Shown: positions 52,643-62,945, counted from the stretch's first letter. The stretch: DNA of 64,000 nt from Clostridium sp. CAG:302 (GCA_000431795.1 FR887371.1:1-64000); one strand, 5' to 3'. Made by a program: numbers and translations. The notes: generated from the sequence alone by a model not told the origin.

Positions 52643-54436
52643 AATACTTTCTAATAAATAATCATTTTCTTCTTTAGATTTAATAGCTATTCTAATATAT
52701 TCATTATCATCAAAACCATTTTTACCATTAAGTACTTTAATTAATATCTTTTTACTATCTAAAAGATATTCTGCTATTTCTTCTGCTTTACCTTTATTTA
52801 ATTTAATCATAAAATAGTTAGCATCAGATTTATAAACATTTAATTCTTTTATTTCTAATAATTTATTATAGAATCTATTTCTTTCTTCTTTTATCTTGTT
52901 ACATCCAATAACATAATCTTTTTTATAAATAGAAATAATTTGTAAAAAGTATTCTGCAAATGAATTAATATTCCATACAGGTAAATTCTTATTAATAATA
53001 TCCAAATATTTTTTATTACCACTTGCAAGTACTCCAAGTCTAAGGCCAGGCACACCATAAGATTTACTAATACTCTTAATAACAATCAAATTAGAATATT
53101 TATTTAATATATCATCATTGATTAAAGTATAATTATCATCAGCAAAGTCAATAAAAGATTCATCAAATATAACTTGTTTATTCTTTTCACTAGCAGTATC
53201 TAACAACTTAATAGTTTCATCATAAGTCAAATGAGAACCACTAGGATTATCTGGAGATATAACTATCAAAGTATCAACTTTATCTAACACTTTAATTAAT
53301 TCATCCAAAGATAATCTATAGTCATTATCTTTACTATTTATATATAAAATATCATTATCCGGAAAACATCTTACATACTCGTTAAATGATGGAATAGTAA
53401 GAGCAATTTTTTTATTAGTAACATATCTTAGATTATTAATAAGCTCTGCTGCCCCATTGCCAATTAAAATGTTTTCTTCACTAACATTATCAAACATTCT
53501 AGAAGCACATATTCTTTCTATTTTTTGACCAGAAGGATAATTAAATAAAAGTTCATTATAAAAATACTTCATTTTATCTATCATTTTATCAGTAGGAAAA
53601 TAAGGATTAACTAAATAACAATAATCTTTAATACCATTAAATCTCCAATATCCGCCAAATCTCTTATGAAATAATTCTAGTTTTTCTCTAGTACTTGGAG
53701 CAAATATAGCTTTAGCTATATCATAATCTTGACAATCATCTATTTCATACCAATCTTCACCATTTAATTGTAAACCATGTAACTTAGCCTCTTTAAGTCC
53801 GCTAATAACCTTTAAAACAAGTTCATAATAATCATTATTACCATAAGCTTTAATATAAGATTCTAAAAATGGTAAATAAAATCTTTCACTAAACTCCTTA
53901 CTAAATTTATAAATATTAACTGTTTTATAGTACTTATTTACATCACTATAATCAAAATCTTTCTTTTCTACAAATGAACTAATAGTATCGTCATCATTTA
54001 AAGTTACAACAGTACCATCCATCCATTCCTCATATTTAGCTACAACTGCCGCACTCTCATACTTAGAATTAACTAATTTTTTTACTATAGAAGTATCATA
54101 TATCAAATCAGATTCCAAGAGTACAGTATCATCTTTAACCAAATAATCTTTTGCCAAATATAAAGAATATATATTATTAGTAGTATCATATATATCATTA
54201 TTTATATAAGTAATATTAATTTTCTTATCAAGTTCTTTTTCTTCAATATATTCTTTTACATTTTCACCTTTATAACCAAGTACAATAATAAAATCTTTAA
54301 TATCAGCTTCAATTAAAGCATCTATTGCTCTTTCTAATAAAGTTTTACCATGTATATTAAGCATACATTTAGTATTATTTTTAGTATATTTACCAAGTCT
54401 AGAGCCTTTACCAGCTGCTAACATAATTGCTTGCAT
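52625..54436 (-). CDS. Bifunctional nucleotidyltransferase-aminotransferase, PntC-AepT-like
   Basis: The 603-residue protein has an N-terminal cytidylyltransferase-type domain (1-235): MLAAGKGSRLGKYTKNNTKC, TNNIYSLYLAKDYL, LLESDLIYD, WMDGTVV and DWYEIDDCQDYDIA. The C-terminal PLP domain of fold type I follows (about 255-603): GNGAAEL, SPDNPSGSHLT, FDESFIDF and SISKSYGVPGLRLG with the PLP Lys. This order and these motifs match, as I recall, the fused 2-aminoethylphosphonate cytidylyltransferase-transaminase of Treponema denticola. It would make CMP-aminoethylphosphonate for glycan decoration. A choline-type LicC role is the alternative. Confidence 0.7.
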   Translation of the reverse strand: MQAIMLAAGKGSRLGKYTKNNTKCMLNIHGKTLLERAIDALIEADIKDFIIVLGYKGENVKEYIEEKELDKKINITYINNDIYDTTNNIYSLYLAKDYLVKDDTVLLESDLIYDTSIVKKLVNSKYESAAVVAKYEEWMDGTVVTLNDDDTISSFVEKKDFDYSDVNKYYKTVNIYKFSKEFSERFYLPFLESYIKAYGNNDYYELVLKVISGLKEAKLHGLQLNGEDWYEIDDCQDYDIAKAIFAPSTREKLELFHKRFGGYWRFNGIKDYCYLVNPYFPTDKMIDKMKYFYNELLFNYPSGQKIERICASRMFDNVSEENILIGNGAAELINNLRYVTNKKIALTIPSFNEYVRCFPDNDILYINSKDNDYRLSLDELIKVLDKVDTLIVISPDNPSGSHLTYDETIKLLDTASEKNKQVIFDESFIDFADDNYTLINDDILNKYSNLIVIKSISKSYGVPGLRLGVLASGNKKYLDIINKNLPVWNINSFAEYFLQIISIYKKDYVIGCNKIKEERNRFYNKLLEIKELNVYKSDANYFMIKLNKGKAEEIAEYLLDSKKILIKVLNGKNGFDDNEYIRIAIKSKEENDYLLESIKEYYL

Positions 54437-54510
54437 TTACTTCACATCCTTACATAATCTAAGTTTATCATTATTTTAAATCATAGTCAATTAAATTAAG
54501 CAGAAAAAAA

Positions 54511-54527
54511 TGAAGTAACTTACCTCA
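54511..54527 (-). terminator. Terminator after ugd
   Basis: TGAAGTAA pairs with TTACCTCA with a G-T or mismatch in the middle, followed on the minus strand by TTTTTTTC. Confidence 0.5.
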
Positions 54528-55890
54528 CTTTACATTTTATTTTAGAACAATTATCAATTGTTTTTCTTCCAACAGAATCATAATATACATTATATTTTTC
54601 TACATCGGATAATTTATAACAATTTCTACCATCATAAATTCTAGGACTTGCCATTAACTCTTCATATCTGGATATATCATATTCTTTAATCATAGGCCAT
54701 TCAGTCATAATAAGAACAGCATCAGTATCCATAATAGTACTATCAATATCAGTAAAATAACTAATACTTCCTACTACACCATCATCTTCTAATTTATATG
54801 AAATTCTTTTTTTAAAGCTTTCTATTGATATTGGATCATAAGCTTTAATTACCGCACCAGCATCCAATAATAATTCAATATTATATATAGAAGGAGCTTC
54901 TCTTAAATCATCAGTACCAGGTTTAAAAGTTAAACCAAGTACAGCTATATTTTTACCTTTTAGATTACCAAAATCACCTAATAACTTTTCATATAATTTA
55001 ATTTTTTGACTTTCATTAACATCAATACAAGCCTTAACAGTTCTAAGTTCTGCACCAACTTGTGAACTCAAATAATGAAGAGCTTTAGTATCTTTGGGAA
55101 AACAGCTTCCGCCATAACCTATTCCAGCATTTAAAAATTTATTGCCTATTCTAGAATCAAATCCCATTCCCTTTGATACATCTTCAATATTTGCACCAAG
55201 CTTCTCACATAAGTTTGCGATTTCATTAATATAAGAAATTTTTAATGCCAAGAAATCATTAGAAGCATACTTAATCATTTCTGCACTTCTTCTATTCGTA
55301 GATAATAAAGGCACATTATATGGTTCTTTAGTTAATGGTTCATACATTCTTAGTAATACCTCTTCTGCTTCCTTACATTCAGTACCAATTACAATTCTTG
55401 AAGCATAAAGAGTATCCCTCACTGCAGTACCCTGAGCTAAAAATTCTGGATTACTAGCAACATTAATGTTAATTCCATCTCTAACATTATTTTTTAAGTA
55501 TCTTTCAACTTCATCATTAGTACCAATAGGTACAGTAGATTTAACAACCACTACTACATCTTTTTCTACTGATTTAGCAATTTGTTCACACACACCATAA
55601 ACATAATCTAAATTAGCAGATCCGTCTCTTCTTTCAGGAGTACCAACGCCTATTATAATAACATCTGCATCTTTATATGCCTTCTTATAATCGGTAGTAT
55701 AAATAAGCCTATTACTATTTTTTTGCATAAGTTCTTCTAAACCTTGCTCATAAATAGGACTTATACCACTTCTCATCTTTTCTATTTTCTTTTCATCAAT
55801 ATCAACACAAGTAACATTATGTCCAATATTAGCTAATGCCACTCCTGTTACCAACCCTACATATCCTGTTCCAGCTACTGCTATTTTCAC
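54520..55890 (-). CDS. ugd: UDP-glucose 6-dehydrogenase
   Basis: The enzyme oxidises UDP-glucose to UDP-glucuronate. I chose the GTG at 55890 because GGAGGT lies 8 bp before it and the product then begins MKIAVAGTGYVGLVTG, the usual N-terminus. Catalytic Cys lies in GIGYGGSCFPKDTKAL, and the third domain starts LTFKPGTDDLREAPS. The UDP-glucuronate 4-epimerase at 57076 fits this product better than a ManNAc dehydrogenase would, though UDP-ManNAc use is not excluded. Confidence 0.9.
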   Translation of the reverse strand: MKIAVAGTGYVGLVTGVALANIGHNVTCVDIDEKKIEKMRSGISPIYEQGLEELMQKNSNRLIYTTDYKKAYKDADVIIIGVGTPERRDGSANLDYVYGVCEQIAKSVEKDVVVVVKSTVPIGTNDEVERYLKNNVRDGININVASNPEFLAQGTAVRDTLYASRIVIGTECKEAEEVLLRMYEPLTKEPYNVPLLSTNRRSAEMIKYASNDFLALKISYINEIANLCEKLGANIEDVSKGMGFDSRIGNKFLNAGIGYGGSCFPKDTKALHYLSSQVGAELRTVKACIDVNESQKIKLYEKLLGDFGNLKGKNIAVLGLTFKPGTDDLREAPSIYNIELLLDAGAVIKAYDPISIESFKKRISYKLEDDGVVGSISYFTDIDSTIMDTDAVLIMTEWPMIKEYDISRYEELMASPRIYDGRNCYKLSDVEKYNVYYDSVGRKTIDNCSKIKCKVR

Positions 55891-55947
55891 TTCTATTACC
55901 TCCATCATGTATATACATCATAACATTATTTAGCCTTGAAATCAACC

Positions 55948-56997
55948 CTAATTAATACTTAAATTACCACTAGTAGGATAAATTTGAATATAAGTATTAC
56001 CATCATTAACAACTAATTCTTCACCACTAGATTTTATTTTATATATAGTTTTATCATTTTTACCACTCTTATTCCAAGTAATAGGTATACTATAACCATT
56101 AGATACATAATATCCTTCTCCACTACCAACATTATCTATTTTTTGATATGCACAGTATCCATGATCACAATAATTAGAATAATTAACACTATATATAATA
56201 ATATTTTTAATCTTATATTGTTCTCCAGTTACTAAATCAACATTCTTAGTACCATTCATACTTCTTAAATATACTTTATTATCACTATCATAAGTATAAT
56301 TAGAAGTTCTATAATCAGAATATTTAATACTAACATTATTAGCTATACTACTACCATCTAATTTAGATAAATCTATTTCTTCAGCACTATATTTAAGTAA
56401 ACTCTTAGTTTCGGTAGTAGTTCTATACTTTCTATTACTAGCACCTTCACCTAATAATTTAGTAGAAGTAAATAATTTATGTTCCCAAGCTCTATTTAAA
56501 GAAGTATCTCTAAATCCATATTGACCATCAACATCAACATCATTAATACCTTCACTAGCAATTCTTTTTAAAGCATCTTCTGCTCCTCCAGCATGACCAT
56601 ATATAGCATCATTTTCATATACATAATCTAAATATTGTGTTCTAGCGCTTCTAACAGAACCAATCTTATCTACCTCTGTATCTTTAAATAGTGCCATCAT
56701 TCTCGTAATACCACCTTCAACCATTAATTCATATACAATATATGCTTTATCAAGACCAGCTTGTGGCAATGCTCCATTATGGCAATTTATCATAACAGCA
56801 TAAGGCCTAGTATCACTATCTACATCAATTATACTCACCTTTTTTTCTTCTTTTATTTCTTCCTTAATATTATCTTTTTTATCAGGAATTTTTTTATTAT
56901 TATCAATAACAAAATATACTCCTATGCCAATACCACATAACACGATAACACCAAGTACAATAAATAAAATTAACTTATTATTTTTTCTTTTTCTCAT
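55948..56997 (-). CDS. DUF3048 (YerB-like) membrane-anchored protein
   Basis: The 349-residue protein has an N-terminal membrane anchor (LILFIVLGVIVLCGIGIGVYF) and the DUF3048 pattern RPYAVMINCHNGALPQAGLDKAYIVYELMVEGGITRMMALF, then DKIGSVRSARTQYLDYVYENDAIYGHAGG. The family is extracytoplasmic with unknown function. It lies between two UDP-sugar genes and may be an unrelated passenger or a wall-associated accessory. Confidence 0.88.
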   Translation of the reverse strand: MRKRKNNKLILFIVLGVIVLCGIGIGVYFVIDNNKKIPDKKDNIKEEIKEEKKVSIIDVDSDTRPYAVMINCHNGALPQAGLDKAYIVYELMVEGGITRMMALFKDTEVDKIGSVRSARTQYLDYVYENDAIYGHAGGAEDALKRIASEGINDVDVDGQYGFRDTSLNRAWEHKLFTSTKLLGEGASNRKYRTTTETKSLLKYSAEEIDLSKLDGSSIANNVSIKYSDYRTSNYTYDSDNKVYLRSMNGTKNVDLVTGEQYKIKNIIIYSVNYSNYCDHGYCAYQKIDNVGSGEGYYVSNGYSIPITWNKSGKNDKTIYKIKSSGEELVVNDGNTYIQIYPTSGNLSIN

Positions 56998-57052
56998 ATT
57001 TACCTCCTAACAATAGTATTTTATCTACTTCAAGTATAACACATAAAAGAAA

Positions 57053-57076
57053 AAATACAAACTAATTTTTGTATTT
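57053..57076 (-). terminator. Terminator after the UDP-glucuronate epimerase gene
   Basis: AAATACAAA pairs perfectly with TTTGTATTT, followed on the minus strand by TTTCTTTT. Confidence 0.75.
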
Positions 57077-58044
57077 TATTCTTGACTATTATTTTTATAC
57101 CAATTAATAAAGTTTTCAATTCCTTCTTTAAAGCTAGTTTTAGGTTCATATCCTAATAGTTTTTTAGCTTTTGATATATCAGCGTATGTTCTATCAACAT
57201 CACCAGGTTGCATAGGTAAAGTATCAATACTAGGAGTAACTCCAAGTACATCACCAATAACATTAATCATATCTTTTAAACTAATAGGATTATTACTACC
57301 TAAATTAATAATTTCATAGACATTATCATTATTCATTACATAATCACAAGACTTGCATATACCATCAACAATATCATCTACATAAGTATAATCTCTCGAA
57401 GTATTTCCATCACCATACATTGGAATAGATTTACCATCAAGCATTAATCTTGTAAATTTATTAATTGCTAAATCAGGTCTTTGTTTAGGTCCATATACTG
57501 TAAAAAATCTAAGCATTATAATATTCATATCATTAAGTTTATGATAAACATGAGCCATTACTTCATTAGCCTTCTTAGTAGCGGCATAAGGACTAATAGC
57601 ATAATCAACTATCATGTCTTCTCTAAAAGGAACTTCCTTACAATTACCATAAACACTACTACTTGATGCCATAACCAAAGATTTAACATTATGTAGTTTA
57701 GCCTCTTCAAGAATATTTTGCGTACCAATACCATTAACTTCTTGATATAATAAAGGATTTTCAATAGAAGGTCTAACTCCGGCCATCGCAGCAAGATGCA
57801 TAACAACATCAATATGATTTTCATCAAATACTTTCTTTACATCTTCTCTATTTCTAATATCTCCCCTATATAATTTATAATTATCATTATTAATAAAATC
57901 TTTAATATTCTTTTCTTTAATTTTAGGATCATAATAATCACAAAAATTATCAATAGTAACAACCTTATTTCCCTCTTTTAATAATCTTTCAGTAAGCGTA
58001 GAGCCAATAAACCCAGCTCCACCTGTAATAAAATATGTTTTCAT
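57076..58044 (-). CDS. NAD-dependent epimerase, UDP-glucuronate 4-epimerase type
   Basis: The 322-residue short-chain reductase has ITGGAGFIGSTLTERLL, the sequence TIDNFCDYYDPKIKEKNI characteristic of UDP-GlcA 4-epimerases, catalytic SSSSVYGN and SPYAATKK, and FTVYGPKQRPDLAINKF. It would give UDP-galacturonate from the Ugd product. GGAGAAAGAAG before the ATG lies inside the 3' end of the DUF362 gene, with a 56-bp overlap. Confidence 0.9.
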   Translation of the reverse strand: MKTYFITGGAGFIGSTLTERLLKEGNKVVTIDNFCDYYDPKIKEKNIKDFINNDNYKLYRGDIRNREDVKKVFDENHIDVVMHLAAMAGVRPSIENPLLYQEVNGIGTQNILEEAKLHNVKSLVMASSSSVYGNCKEVPFREDMIVDYAISPYAATKKANEVMAHVYHKLNDMNIIMLRFFTVYGPKQRPDLAINKFTRLMLDGKSIPMYGDGNTSRDYTYVDDIVDGICKSCDYVMNNDNVYEIINLGSNNPISLKDMINVIGDVLGVTPSIDTLPMQPGDVDRTYADISKAKKLLGYEPKTSFKEGIENFINWYKNNSQE

Positions 58045-59446
58045 TTCTTCTTTCTCCTTTTAGTATTGTTTTTTTATCATTAGTAGTAAGATAATCTATC
58101 CAACCATCGGTAGGAATGAAATTTTTATTATATTTTTCCTCACTATTTATTCCATTTTGATCAATAAATTTATATTCCATTAATGAAGATATTTTAAATT
58201 TTTTTAATTTGTATCCCTCATTAATATATTTAATTTTTTTAGGATCAAACCCCATTATTTTGCAAATAGACCTATCCATATTTAATTGATTAAAGCTAGC
58301 TACTATTAGTCCGACTTCTTTATTCGATGGAATAAGTGGGCCTTCTTTTTCACCAGAAATAATCATATCCGCAACATTAAAAATAATTCTCTTTTTATTA
58401 TTAGATAAAACACCATTTTTATCAGAATATAATAATATTTTATTTATATCAAGTATAGTTCTCCATATTGTATCATTTCCATACCAACTTCCCTCTTGAA
58501 ATCTTTCTTTATGAGTTAAAACCATCAATTTATAAAATACACCATTTATAAGGTAAATTATTTTGCTATGTGTATAAGAATAATTCTTAGCAACAGAACG
58601 ACAATATTTAATAAAACTACTTTCTGGATATTCATCACCATGACTAGCAACACTACCATTCCTATGATGTGGTAAATACTCTTTTTTACTATTCACACCA
58701 ACAAAGTTTTTCATAGAGGCAGTGATACCAGCTTTTCTATGACATTTTGGCTTTGGAACATTAATTATAACATCAGCATCAAGAATATCTTTAGAAATTA
58801 AATATTCATGTTTTCCTTGACAATGATGACTATGCATATACTTTAAATTGTAATTTGTAATAGCATACTTTTTATAATATTCATCAGTTTCAACCAAAGA
58901 ACTATTTTCTCCAATATCGACTACAGTACATTCAATTTCTGGATTACTATTCTTTCTAAAATCTTTTAATTCAACCTTATAATTAAAATCATTATATTTT
59001 TTTATTGCCTCTTCTAAATTATATAACTTTATAACTTCAGCAAAATTGCATTCTTGTACAGGAGCATCACCAACGATAATACTACCAGTACCATTTAAAG
59101 CAATTATTGTATAATCAATAATTGGTCTAATTACAGAAAAGTTAGTTATTAATGAATCGGTATTACCATCCAAAGATTCATTAATATGTTTCACTAAATT
59201 AGGTTTTATCACTACTTTATTATTTTTTTTAATAAAATCACCAAAAGGATTCCAATTTTTTTTACCAATATTCCCTTTATCAAGCCCCATTTGAATAAAA
59301 AGTCTACGAACACAATCGTATATATTAGAATCACTCTTAATATCAATGTTTAATCCCTCTGGATACACTGTTGATGGATTAAAAACATTGTCATTACTAT
59401 ATTTATATATTTTTGTATCAACAACATATACATCGTTATTTTTCAT
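57989..59446 (-). CDS. DUF362 protein in the glycan cluster
   Basis: The 485-residue protein has the DUF362 core VVIKPNLVKH, GSIIVGDAPVQECNF, ADVIINVPKPKCHRKAGITASMKNFVGV and NVADMIISGEKEGPLIPS. It has no ferredoxin-type cysteine cluster, unlike many relatives. DUF362 function is unknown. The last 19 codons overlap the epimerase gene, and the gene begins inside the flippase gene end, so it belongs to the same unit. A role in glycan modification is inference. Confidence 0.85.
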   Translation of the reverse strand: MKNNDVYVVDTKIYKYSNDNVFNPSTVYPEGLNIDIKSDSNIYDCVRRLFIQMGLDKGNIGKKNWNPFGDFIKKNNKVVIKPNLVKHINESLDGNTDSLITNFSVIRPIIDYTIIALNGTGSIIVGDAPVQECNFAEVIKLYNLEEAIKKYNDFNYKVELKDFRKNSNPEIECTVVDIGENSSLVETDEYYKKYAITNYNLKYMHSHHCQGKHEYLISKDILDADVIINVPKPKCHRKAGITASMKNFVGVNSKKEYLPHHRNGSVASHGDEYPESSFIKYCRSVAKNYSYTHSKIIYLINGVFYKLMVLTHKERFQEGSWYGNDTIWRTILDINKILLYSDKNGVLSNNKKRIIFNVADMIISGEKEGPLIPSNKEVGLIVASFNQLNMDRSICKIMGFDPKKIKYINEGYKLKKFKISSLMEYKFIDQNGINSEEKYNKNFIPTDGWIDYLTTNDKKTILKGERRNENIFYYRWSWVYWLYAY

Positions 59447-60947
59447 TGCTATTTTTCCTTTCCTTAATCATTTTTATTATATCATTAAAATCATTTCTAA
59501 ATAAGATAATATTAACTAAAAGTACAAAGACTGTAATTACTACAATAGTTATAACTGCCAAAATCACCCATTTAATATAAGTATCAATATTAATATTAAT
59601 ACAAAAAATTTGAAATAACATAACTATTAACATTTCAATAAATGAAACAATTATTATTTTTAAAGAATTAATAAACTTAGTTTCTAATATTTTTGTAGAA
59701 CCATAGTATATAAACCCAAATGTTCTAATTGGCATAGATATTAAAGTACCAATAGCAACTCCTACTAAACCATATTTTTTAACTAGTAACACAGAAATTA
59801 TTATATTAACCACTGGTTCTATAATAGAAAAAATCTTAGTTTCCTTAAAATGACCCTTAGCATATACAATAGTTGAATATGGATATCTTATAACAAAGAA
59901 AAACTCAGCAAAAACTAAAATATAGGCAAAAGTAGGAATAACATAATTAGCATCAACAAAATTTTTAGTATAAACTGAAACAAAAGGAACTATCAATATT
60001 AAAGTTGAAGCAAGCAATATTGTTGTCAATGTATAAAATATGAAAGAATACAAACTAAACTTATGTCTTACTTGTTCTGAATTCTGCGTAATTAGTGTTT
60101 TGCCAAAAAAAGCATCAATACCATTAGTTAAAGAGACAATCAAAGCACGAATACCATTCGTAATCAAAGCATAAACTGAATATATTGAAATATTTGTTAA
60201 ATTACTAAATATAGTTAATAAAATAACATCTATACTAGATTGCACAGTTGATGCAATATGATGAATTAGTCCATCCCATTGTTTATCAAATTTATAAGTT
60301 GAATTATTGTTTATTTTATAATTATACTTTTTGTTAAAATACATTCGCATTATAATCGGTTTAATTACATATATAATTGAACCTGCTAACTTTACACATT
60401 GAATATTACAATTTAGTTTTATCAAAATAACAATAACAAGTAGGTTAACAATATAACCAATTGAATTTATATTATCAATAAAATAATTTTTTTGATCGGA
60501 TTTCAAAAACAAATTATATGTCATTCCTAAATAATATTCAGAAAAATATCCAATAGCAATAATTAATATTAATGATACGGTATATAAATATGAATAATTA
60601 TTATTTATAAATCTTGGATATATGACACAAAGAAACGAAATGTATGCTAAAAGAACATATGATATTCTTTTAAAAAATAAATTAGCTTTACCTAATATAT
60701 TTCCAACCTCTTCTTTATTTTTTTCTACCAAAGGTTTATAAAGAGCATTTTTTATAACAGGTCCTATACCGCCTTCTAATAAAGAAATATAAGCTAAAAA
60801 CTGTGCAATCGAAGAAATAAGGCCATTGACTTCAGAACCAAATTTTTTTATTATCATTACAGGAACGATAAATCCATATACTATAGTAATTGCCTGATAA
60901 ATAAACGAAGAAAGAATATTTTTAATTATAGTTTTTTTATTATTCAT
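59436..60947 (-). CDS. Wzx-type lipid-linked oligosaccharide flippase, second copy
   Basis: The 503-residue protein has about fourteen membrane segments. MIIKKFGSEVNGLISSIAQFLAYISLLEGGIGPVIKNALYKPL near the start and KKYGLVGVAIGTLISMPIRT near the end mark a MOP-superfamily flippase. It is not a close copy of the protein at 51083. Overlap with the DUF362 gene is 11 bp. Confidence 0.92.
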   Translation of the reverse strand: MNNKKTIIKNILSSFIYQAITIVYGFIVPVMIIKKFGSEVNGLISSIAQFLAYISLLEGGIGPVIKNALYKPLVEKNKEEVGNILGKANLFFKRISYVLLAYISFLCVIYPRFINNNYSYLYTVSLILIIAIGYFSEYYLGMTYNLFLKSDQKNYFIDNINSIGYIVNLLVIVILIKLNCNIQCVKLAGSIIYVIKPIIMRMYFNKKYNYKINNNSTYKFDKQWDGLIHHIASTVQSSIDVILLTIFSNLTNISIYSVYALITNGIRALIVSLTNGIDAFFGKTLITQNSEQVRHKFSLYSFIFYTLTTILLASTLILIVPFVSVYTKNFVDANYVIPTFAYILVFAEFFFVIRYPYSTIVYAKGHFKETKIFSIIEPVVNIIISVLLVKKYGLVGVAIGTLISMPIRTFGFIYYGSTKILETKFINSLKIIIVSFIEMLIVMLFQIFCININIDTYIKWVILAVITIVVITVFVLLVNIILFRNDFNDIIKMIKERKNSNEK

Positions 60948-60949
60948 AT

Positions 60950-61870
60950 CTAATCATTCCTTTTAGAAGGTAATTTAATTAAATCACCTATTTTTTTATC
61001 CCATTCTAATGGTTTAAACTCCTCATATCCATTTCCTGGATAAAAAGTCATTTCACCAAAATATAGTTTCCCATTAATTTCATACCAATCAACTCGTACA
61101 AAAGGAATATTATCGGACAAAATCTTTGAAAATTTTAACATTAAGTTATAGTTAAAAGGCTTTTTAATTTCTTTATTTGATGAAGGATAATGTCTTTCAA
61201 AAGGTAACTTGTTCCAATCTAAGTCAAAAAAAGTAACCTTTAAACCATCTTTATACCGCTCACTACATGTAAAAGATAACTTAGGCTCTCCATCAAAACA
61301 CATAAACTTATAATCAATTAACTCCTTATTTACATTATCTTCCATATATTTTTCGATTATTATTTTAGGCTTAACATTCTTATACGGCCATTCCCTACCA
61401 CAATAATAATAATTTCTTTTCAAAGAAGCATTGATTTTTTTTCTTGCAGAAACTATATCAAAATTACTTTTATTTCTACATATTGCTAACCCACCAGAAT
61501 CATGATTACATTTAATTACAAATTGATTAGGTAATTTATCAAAATCAATATCATCAAATTTGTCATATACTCCAATTAAAGGTATTAGATATTCTTCACC
61601 TATTTTTTCTTTTATATACTCTCTAACTTCATATTTGTCTACCATCTTAGTATACTCTGGATTTTTATCATAGAGTTTTAACCATTGTAACTTTTCATTA
61701 AAAGTTTGTGGATTTTTTAAATTTAATTTATATCCCATTTTATATTTAAAATATATCTTCAAATATGTTTTATCAGATAATATTTTTGAAAGTTTACTAT
61801 TCATTACTCTTAACACAAGTTTTGATGGATTAAGTAAATAATACTTTAACTTTAACAATTTATTTTTCAT
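60950..61870 (-). CDS. TupA-like ATP-grasp protein, copy 1
   Basis: The 306-residue protein (ATG 61870) has LNLKNPQTFNEKLQWLKLYDKNPEYTKMVDKYEVREYIKEKIG, then FVIKCNHDSGGLAICR, KPKIIIEKYME, YKFMCFDGEP and VRVDWYEINGKLYFGEMTFYPGNG. This is the TupA-like ATP-grasp pattern (PF14305), found in teichuronopeptide and capsule loci. It is thought to attach amino or acidic groups to glycans, but the reaction is not proven. It is a close paralogue of the gene at 62932. Confidence 0.88.
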   Translation of the reverse strand: MKNKLLKLKYYLLNPSKLVLRVMNSKLSKILSDKTYLKIYFKYKMGYKLNLKNPQTFNEKLQWLKLYDKNPEYTKMVDKYEVREYIKEKIGEEYLIPLIGVYDKFDDIDFDKLPNQFVIKCNHDSGGLAICRNKSNFDIVSARKKINASLKRNYYYCGREWPYKNVKPKIIIEKYMEDNVNKELIDYKFMCFDGEPKLSFTCSERYKDGLKVTFFDLDWNKLPFERHYPSSNKEIKKPFNYNLMLKFSKILSDNIPFVRVDWYEINGKLYFGEMTFYPGNGYEEFKPLEWDKKIGDLIKLPSKRND

Positions 61871-62945
61871 TTTTCGCACCCATAAAGTAATCATAATATT
61901 TCTTATATATTGTATTAGCATCTAGTTTCTTTCTTATTTTCATTGCTTCTTTTTCTATATTTTCTCTGACACTATCATTTTCTATTAAGAATAATATTTT
62001 TGTCGCCAAAGTTTCGGCATCATCAACAGGTACCAACAAACCGTTTTTACCATCAGCAATTAATTCTGACGGTCCGAATTTACAATCAGTAGAAATACAA
62101 GCAGTACTTGTAGCCATTGCCTCAATAAGTGCATTGGGCATCCCTTCATATCTAGAACTTAATACATATATTTTTGACTTTGCAACTTCAAAAATGGCAT
62201 CTTGATTAGCACCACATAATATTACATTTTCACTTAAGCCAAGTTTATTTATTAATTCTTGCAATTTATTCTTTTCCAGACCATTGCCAAATATTTTTAA
62301 TTTATATTCGGGATGTCTATTATATACTTCTTTAAATGCATTTATTAATACATCAAAACCTTTTTGTTCATCTAGCCTTCCCATTGCAGTAATTACATTT
62401 TCTTTTTTTATTTTTGAATAATCAATTTCATAAACTTTTTTATTACTAATTGCATTAGGAATTACAACAGACTGTTTTTGAACACTATTTTGATAACATT
62501 CTTTAATTCCATTTGTCTGAAAAATAAAACCAGTGCATTTTTTAGCAGCATATTTAGATAAGACTTTACTAATATAACTTCTTTCATTTATGTTGGCTCT
62601 CTCTGAGCCAATCAATACACATCCCTTTGGTTTAGATAATTTTGCATATATTTCAGTTTGATAAAACATAGCAACAACAATTGTAGCATTAAGTTGTTTT
62701 AAATTATCTTTACAAAATTTATATCTTTCAATTATAGCACTGATTCTATTTTTCTTATTATTAATCATACTTACAACATTAATTCTTTTATCTAATTCAT
62801 ATGCATTATCTTTGTTATCAAACTTGATAATACTTACATTATCTTCAGTATTGTTAACTATCCAATTACATAAAGAAGATACAACTCTTTCAGCACCACC
62901 AAATCCCAAAGAAGACATAATAAATACAATACTATTTTTTTTCAT
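61860..62945 (-). CDS. GT4 family glycosyltransferase between two ATP-grasp genes
   Basis: The 361-residue GT-B enzyme (ATG 62945) has SSLGFGGAERVVSSLCNWI, ITAMGRLDEQKGFDVLINAF, LKIFGNGLEK and SSRYEGMPNALIEAMATSTACISTDCKFGPSE. It overlaps the ATP-grasp genes on both sides by 11-14 bp, so all are co-translated. Confidence 0.92.
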   Translation of the reverse strand: MKKNSIVFIMSSLGFGGAERVVSSLCNWIVNNTEDNVSIIKFDNKDNAYELDKRINVVSMINNKKNRISAIIERYKFCKDNLKQLNATIVVAMFYQTEIYAKLSKPKGCVLIGSERANINERSYISKVLSKYAAKKCTGFIFQTNGIKECYQNSVQKQSVVIPNAISNKKVYEIDYSKIKKENVITAMGRLDEQKGFDVLINAFKEVYNRHPEYKLKIFGNGLEKNKLQELINKLGLSENVILCGANQDAIFEVAKSKIYVLSSRYEGMPNALIEAMATSTACISTDCKFGPSELIADGKNGLLVPVDDAETLATKILFLIENDSVRENIEKEAMKIRKKLDANTIYKKYYDYFMGAKNEK

